Source: Bondarzewia mesenterica (taxonomy: Eukaryota > Basidiomycota > Agaricomycetes > Russulales > Bondarzewiaceae). Taken from it: a DNA stretch of 11,560 bases. The notes beneath the pieces were generated by a model. The model saw only the letters and a list, made by a program, of their open reading frames with translations. It had not been told where the DNA came from and searched no databases. Positions 7,576-11,560 of this stretch are shown here, one piece after another. Within the stretch, counting starts at the first letter, position 1; each line of letters opens with the position of its first letter. The translations under genes and the position numbers were made by a program. The stretch spans positions 10,225 through 21,784 of the forward strand of contig SGPL01000549.1 of assembly GCA_004802705.1 (NCBI GenBank). The letters run 5' to 3'.

Positions 7576-8498
7576 TAGCCAAATGATGTAAAGTCCATAA
7601 AAGACAGATCATGTCTAAAATGCAAGCACTGTGACTACATAAAAGGTTCTAAAGGCAATTTTTGAATGAACAACAAGGATGGTAATTAAACAAATTATAT
7701 ATAATTAAGCAACAAAAAAAGTCAGAATTTGCTGAAGAATCTGATAAGAATGGCAGTTGAAAATAAGCAGTAAAATTAACCACAAAATTGTGAGCAAGTT
7801 AGCACCTAAAAGGATCTACATAAAGATGAGATTTAATCTTGTGCACTATTCTCTCATTCCTTCTCATGTCTGTTCTTCTTACCTTACTTGCACTTATGCC
7901 CATCTATAGGCCCCTGCTATCTTATAATACTTTGTATCTTAGTGTAGACAAATTTGGCCCTGAAATAGGGCTCTTTTTTATATCCTAGTGAGGATAAAAA
8001 AATCCAAAAATCTGGTGAAGGTCTGATCTAAAGTTATGTACAAAAATGATCTATCAATAGCCATGTTGTATCAAATATAGACAGATGGGGACCTAACAAC
8101 TCTTCACACAACAGAATTATGGGCATCACTTGACTCCAGTCAAATAAACTTTTACTATATTAATGCACAATGAATGTCATTTTATTTCTATGTATGTATG
8201 TAGATGTTTGCTGTTAGCTATTATAGTGCTGCCACTTGCAGAAATAAAGTGATAAAATAGGACAAAAAAGGCTGTACACTCTGTCTCCTACTATAGTGTC
8301 TTTGTATGCATTAAATAGCTTTTTAAGCCTTAGCCTGCATATACTTTAGTATAGCATTGCTTCAATAGATAACTAAGTGTTTTAAATTCAAAACATGCTC
8401 TTTTCATTGTTACTTGTCTAGTAAGTACCTTTATCACTGTAAATAAATAGTGCACTCAAAATTTTAATGATTGTCCTACTAGACCATATATTTCACTT
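7576..8498. other. No gene seen; two small hairpins
   Basis: No coding remnant is recognisable. GCCCT-GAAAT-AGGGC at 7957-7971 and TATCCT-AGTG-AGGATA at 7981-7996 can form small stem-loops; the first is followed by a T-rich run. A short TATG repeat (TATGTATGTATG) lies near 8191. No LTR end for copy B can be fixed. Confidence 0.45.
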
Positions 8499-8819
8499 AT
8501 GTACATATTGCTAGATTTCTCTGTCTTGATGTCCATTGCTCATCTTAATCATCATGGTCATTACAAGGCTTTTAGAGAGGCTGAGTTACTGTTTACTATA
8601 ATGGGAATTAATGCCTATATGATGCTCACATATTACGAGCTGCCCAAACTCCCTCAGGTCAAGGGCATGCCAAAGATATAGTCATCTTGACTAAAGATCT
8701 TTTTTGATCTGCTTGCCCTCTACTTAGCCATCTAGGTCACAGACTAAGTTGAGAGACAGGTAAAAATGTGCAAGATGGATTTAGCTGCTAAGGATATTGA
8801 CAAGTCTCTTGCAATGTGA
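8499..8819 (+). pseudogene. Degraded coding remnant, unknown, first part
   Basis: Frame +3 is open for 60 codons from the ATG at 8499 (MYILLDFSVLMSIAHLNHHG, ending KLPQVKGMPKI) to TAG 8679. After further stops it continues as LKIFFDLLALYLAI and VERQVKMCKMDLAAKDIDKS before TGA 8817. The composition beyond the first stop is protein-like (charged helix VERQVKMCKMDLAAKDIDK), suggesting the frame once ran through. Several of the stops are TAG or TGA and fit C-to-T decay of Gln or Arg codons. I do not recognise a family. Together with the next three segments it may be one gene. Confidence 0.4.
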
Positions 8820-8889
8820 GTTATCCTCTTTTAGCTTGCCTTTGTTGGTTGTTGGAGGTAATTGTGTTCATTTATATAGTCATGCACTT

Positions 8890-9393
8890 TTAGATTCTAC
8901 TCAATTACAAGAAGAATGTGTAAGAGCCATAATTGTAGAACAACAAGATTAAGTTAGAAAGGCAATATTATGTCTTTTGCCTTTCTAGTTATTTCAAGAT
9001 ACTCTCAACTCAACTCGCAGTCTGCTTTGCTTTCAGGTAAAAAGATATAAAGATGATTTCTAAGCATGCTCGACTTCAATGAAAGGCACACTTCTATTAG
9101 CTGATGCATCTACTCATATATTGAACTGCAATATCCTTGTATTAATGCAGCACAATCACCAACCCCTTTCAACTGCTCAAGCCATTCATCAGGTCAATTA
9201 CCTCATTATTTCTGCCTCTAAATCTACCAATATAATAATTGCACTACCCATACTGGAGCCTTCTGTTCGTGAGATGCTTTTACTTTATTTAGCCACTCTA
9301 GTTTTTAATAATGCATCAGAGAAGGCATAAATAATGTCTGGGGCAAATTAGCTAGTACAGCAGAAGGCAATGCTTCAAGGCATAGCTGCTAGG
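8890..9393 (+). pseudogene. Degraded coding remnant, unknown, second part
   Basis: Frame +1 reads about 168 codons with five stops (8950, 8986, 9061, 9328, 9349). It begins LDSTQLQEECVRAIIVEQQD, continues through FQVKRYKDDF and MKGTLLLADASTHILNCNIL (from 9079), then a region ending PILEPSVREMLLLYLATLVF, and finishes VQQKAMLQGIAAR at a possible splice donor at 9394. The 83-codon stretch 9079-9330 is uninterrupted. The sequence is richer in C than its surroundings and has a balanced residue composition. No catalytic motif or known domain is recognised; it could be a host gene relic or a transposon protein. Confidence 0.45.
8955..8987. repeat. 10-bp inverted repeat
   Basis: TAGAAAGGCA (8955-8964) and TGCCTTTCTA (8978-8987) are exact reverse complements separated by 13 bases. 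It lies inside the unknown coding remnant and is probably incidental. Confidence 0.6.
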
Positions 9394-9453
9394 GTAAATC
9401 TCTTTAGGTTTATATTTTTGTTATTCTGAGATTTAATTTTCTTAACACCCCAG
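9394..9453 (+). other. Candidate 60-nt spliceosomal intron
   Basis: A GTAAAT donor at 9394, a CTTAAC branch-like site at 9441 and a CAG acceptor at 9451-9453 are spaced as in short fungal introns. The intron would lie exactly where the upstream open frame (+1) stops being protein-like and the downstream one (+2) begins. Splicing leaves a one-base frame mismatch, which could reflect an indel in the adjacent T run. Confidence 0.4.
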
Positions 9454-9706
9454 AATTTTTTTGCAAAAGCATGAAAAAGCCTTCTTCTCACTCCAAAATG
9501 TTTACAAAAATATGCATATCACTAACATCACAAATATCTGGCCTCTCAAACTAGGAGCTTTCATTGTAGTGCTCTGTCCTGGTAATAAAACTGAAAAGCT
9601 TGAGTTGTTGCTAGGTGAAGGTGCCCAGCATTTCATTTCAAAATCTTTTCATCTTGAGCATGTTGATGAGGTGTTATCATATATTTACTGTCATTTATAT
9701 AAATAG
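9454..9706 (+). pseudogene. Degraded coding remnant, unknown, third part
   Basis: Frame +2 is open for 81 codons (9461-9706) without any stop. It reads KHEKAFFSLQNVYKNMHITN, then IWPLKLGAFIVVLCPGNKTE, KLELLLGEGAQHF and HLEHVDEVLSYIYCHLYK. The upstream limit is a candidate splice acceptor at 9453, so no start codon is needed. There is a hydrophobic strand (GAFIVVLCP) followed by an amphipathic helix, a plausible alpha/beta fold, but no named family can be assigned. It shares direction and spacing with the neighbouring segments. Confidence 0.4.
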
Positions 9707-10191
9707 CAGCATGCAGAGAGTGAGCCACAAATGGATGCCCCATGCAAATAGCATCAGAGAATCCTCGTACATTAATGTTCATATCTATCACCTTTTCTAT
9801 AGCACCACATACTCCACAATGTCATGCATCTCTTTGGGATGCTCTACATTCATGCAGATTCCTTGGACTCACATTATCTTCTTTTTAGCAATAGCCAGCT
9901 CTTCATTTATACAGATTGAGCTGCTAATTAATGCTGCCTCTCCCCTTTCCCTTATCACATTTGATGCATTCTCAGCTGGTATCATAAAATTATTGTGTAG
10001 ACACTTGAAGGAGATTTGTACAGCAGTTTTAACTCTCTAGGCACTGCATAACTAAAAGTTAAAGGATCTTAGCTCTAAGCCTGTAGAATCTGAGTCCACA
10101 GGAAGTGAAGATGATAGTGAGGTTGAAGGTGACTTCATAAGGGTGGAAGAGCAATAGTTCATGGGAGGTGATAGTCAAATGCTACAGCTAT
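9706..10191 (+). pseudogene. Degraded coding remnant, unknown, C-terminal part with acidic tail
   Basis: Frame +3 is open from before 9706 to TAG 10038-10040, and stays readable after it: LKDLSSKPVESESTGSEDDS (about 10056-10115), EVEGDFIRVEEQ, stop, FMGGDSQMLQL and a final TAA near 10190. A Ser/Glu/Asp-rich tail of this kind, full of casein-kinase-2-like sites, is common at the C-terminus of eukaryotic nuclear proteins and of several fungal transposases. The upstream part includes FSAGIIKLLCRHLKEICTAV, a likely helix. The region after 10191 turns abruptly AT-rich (TATATGTCTATATGTAT), like a 3' UTR. I could not decide the family. Confidence 0.45.
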
Positions 10192-10289
10192 AATTTATAT
10201 GTCTATATGTATAAAAATCATTCACTATGCATACAAAATGATGGGTCTGCTAGGTCTGATTAGTTTATGTAAATGAAGAGGCCTGGTTG

Positions 10290-10419
10290 AGAGGTTGTAT
10301 CCAGTTTTGCTAATAAAAGTAGCCCAAATCAGGTAGTCCTAACACTCTTGCTGACAGAAGTGGTCTGAAAAGCATGTGGATGGAAAGGCCAAAAAGACAC
10401 AATTTTGGATACAACCTCT
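10290..10419. repeat. 14-bp inverted repeats 130 bp end to end, possible MITE
   Basis: AGAGGTTGTATCCA (10290-10303) and TGGATACAACCTCT (10406-10419) are exact reverse complements separated by 102 bp. Size and layout fit a miniature inverted-repeat element, but the immediate flanks (GGTTG left, TACAA right) show no clear target-site duplication, and no transposase with such ends is in the window. Confidence 0.5.
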
Positions 10420-10739
10420 TACAACATATACAGAGAGCCTCCATCTATTTGCCTAGACTTGCTTTATCTTCCTTTATGCTCATCATAATGCACCACCATG
10501 CACTCTTGCTCTTTTGGTAGTAAAGCCATCTTTTTACTACTTGACTGAATCCACTTAAGCTATTCATCTTCTTTCTTTATCCTCTCTTACTATTGTAGTT
10601 CAACCCATCCCTCAATTGATTCTTTTATAGTTTATTAATAATATATTTTTTTCAATCCTCCTTGACCATATTATTCAGTACCTTTTACCGTCTTAGATAG
10701 TCCAGTTGAACATGCTTTTTGCCCATTGCCAATAGTCGA
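10420..10739. other. No gene seen; C/T-rich strand
   Basis: The plus strand is rich in C and T, with no readable protein-like frame. It leads into the tandem array; CpG begins to reappear near 10688. Confidence 0.45.
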
Positions 10740-11220
10740 GCCAAGCCTAGCTGATGGCAATGTGGGCCCATCTCTAATGGTTTGGCTAGCATCATCATTT
10801 ACTGACTCTGATAGTTAGGCTGAGTGGGATGGGTGCAGGTGTTGCTCTTGCCTATTCACCATTATCCCTTGCCTCTGATAGTTTAGCTGAGTATCAGCAG
10901 AGCAATATTGGACCCTTGCCTATTGGCCATCGTCCCCTGCCTCTGACAGTTCAGCTGAGTGAGATGGGTGCAAGTATTGCTTTTGCTTATTCACCATCAT
11001 CCCCCACCTCTGACGGTTTAGCTGAGCATTGGCAGGGCAGTATTAGGCCCTTGCTTGTTGGCCGTCGACCCCCACCTCTGATGGTTTGGCTAAGTGGGAT
11101 GGATGCAGGTATTGGGCCCTTGCCTATTCGCTGTCATCCCCCGCCTCTGACAGTTCAGCTGAGCATGAGCAGGGCAATATTGGGCTCTTGCCCATTTGCT
11201 GCCGTCCCCTGCCTCTGATA
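10740..11220. repeat. Minisatellite, ~68-bp units in alternating dimers
   Basis: TCTGA(C/T) cores followed by GGTTCAGCTGAG-like sequence start at 10807, 10874, 10942, 11009, 11077, 11146 and 11214, spaced 67-69 bp, with a degenerate start at 10773. Two unit types alternate: one with GGGATGGGTGCAGGTATTGC and TATTCACCATCATCCC, the other with AGCAGGGCAATATTGG, CCCTTGCC and GGCC.TCGTCCC. The dimer is ~135 bp, a multiple of three, which is why a 129-codon forward frame (10829-11218) stays open. This part is richer in G+C and CpG than the rest of the window. Confidence 0.9.
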
Positions 11221-11560
11221 ATTCAGCCGAGCAAGAATCATGAAAATATGTTTTTTCTGTGCTCACCATCTCTGACCATTTGACCCAGCATGAAGGATGG
11301 TAATGTTTTTTTTTTCGGCCTGCTGGCCACCTCTGACGGTTCAGCCGAGCAAGAATAATGATAATCTGTTTTTTTTTNCTATGCTCATCTCTGACTATTC
11401 AGCCCAGCATGAAGGATAGTAATCCTTTTTTTTTGACCCACTGGCTATCTCTGACAGTTTGGCTGAGCAAAATTAATGATTAATTGTTTTTTCTTATACT
11501 GGCCATCTCTGACCATTCAGCCTAGCATGAAGGACAGTAATCCTTCTTTTTTGGCCCATT
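11221..11560. repeat. Minisatellite, ~59-bp units in alternating dimers, runs off the window
   Basis: The same CTCTGAC(C/G)-TTCAGCC core continues at 11271, 11332, 11390, 11450 and 11508, with spacings 57, 61, 58, 60 and 58 bp. Two types alternate strictly: one with GAGCAAGAATAATGATAATC then a T run and a CTCATCTCT-type end, the other with AGCATGAAGGATGGTAAT, a T run and GGCC..CTGGCCA. The dimer is ~118-119 bp. T runs of 6-10 occupy a fixed place in each unit, and the N at 11378 lies in one. The array continues beyond 11560. Confidence 0.9.

Noticed and set aside
7957..7996. Hairpin followed by T run, like an intrinsic terminator
   Set aside because: The stem is only 5 bp and the surroundings are eukaryotic and non-coding, so there is no transcript for it to end.
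9615..9705. First part of the 141-codon frame starting at 9615
   Set aside because: Before 9706 it overlaps the more protein-like frame +2 segment and is probably its shadow; only the part after 9706 was kept.
10829..11218. 129-codon forward frame with ~45-residue repeats, like a repeat protein
   Set aside because: The array dimer is ~135 bp, a multiple of three, so an open frame persists by arithmetic. Single units of 67-69 bp encode unrelated residues in successive frames, and the frame ends where unit length changes.
11086..11283. 65-codon frame overlapping the right-hand array
   Set aside because: It is an alternative frame of the same satellite and crosses the unit switch.

Overview
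The window looks like a piece of a repeat-rich, AT-rich eukaryotic genome, most likely fungal. It does not look bacterial: there are no operons, no intact gene and no ribosome-binding-site-led reading frames. The fungal assignment is an inference. It rests on decayed Ty1/copia polyprotein pieces, one candidate 60-nt intron with fungal-style donor, branch and acceptor signals, and heavy C-to-T type decay. I cannot name a species. Short runs of N (3-6, 2203, 11378) show that this is draft assembly.

Layout from left to right. About 95-1720 is a degenerate tandem array with a period near 160 bp, whose last three units are 147 bp and include two almost identical copies. About 1948-2260 is a small decayed minisatellite of roughly 61-65 bp. 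At 2366-2460 there is a short repeat with a second copy at 5909-6000. From 2480 to 4800 the only likely coding remnant is at 3386-3715. Positions 4802-5705 hold an internally deleted Ty1/copia element (copy A): gag tail, zinc knuckle, protease neighbourhood, then the polyprotein C-terminus, with integrase and most of the reverse transcriptase missing. Positions 6298-7575 hold a second, different copia copy (copy B) with the complementary middle: protease-to-integrase linker, GAG-pre-integrase, integrase and the start of the reverse transcriptase. Both are full of stops and frameshifts. About 8499-10191 contains several consecutive degraded reading frames that look like one spliced gene, or one transposon gene, of unknown identity, ending in a Ser/Glu/Asp-rich tail. 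A 14-bp inverted repeat lies at 10290-10419. From about 10740 to the window end there is a minisatellite that changes from ~68-bp to ~59-bp units, both arranged as alternating dimers.

No functional gene system can be supported. The most interesting features are structural: the same minisatellite motif appears at both ends in opposite orientation, the right-hand array has a higher-order dimer organisation and an abrupt unit switch, about 2.47 kb around the copia copies contains no CpG at all, and the 8.5-10.2 kb remnant is unidentified.
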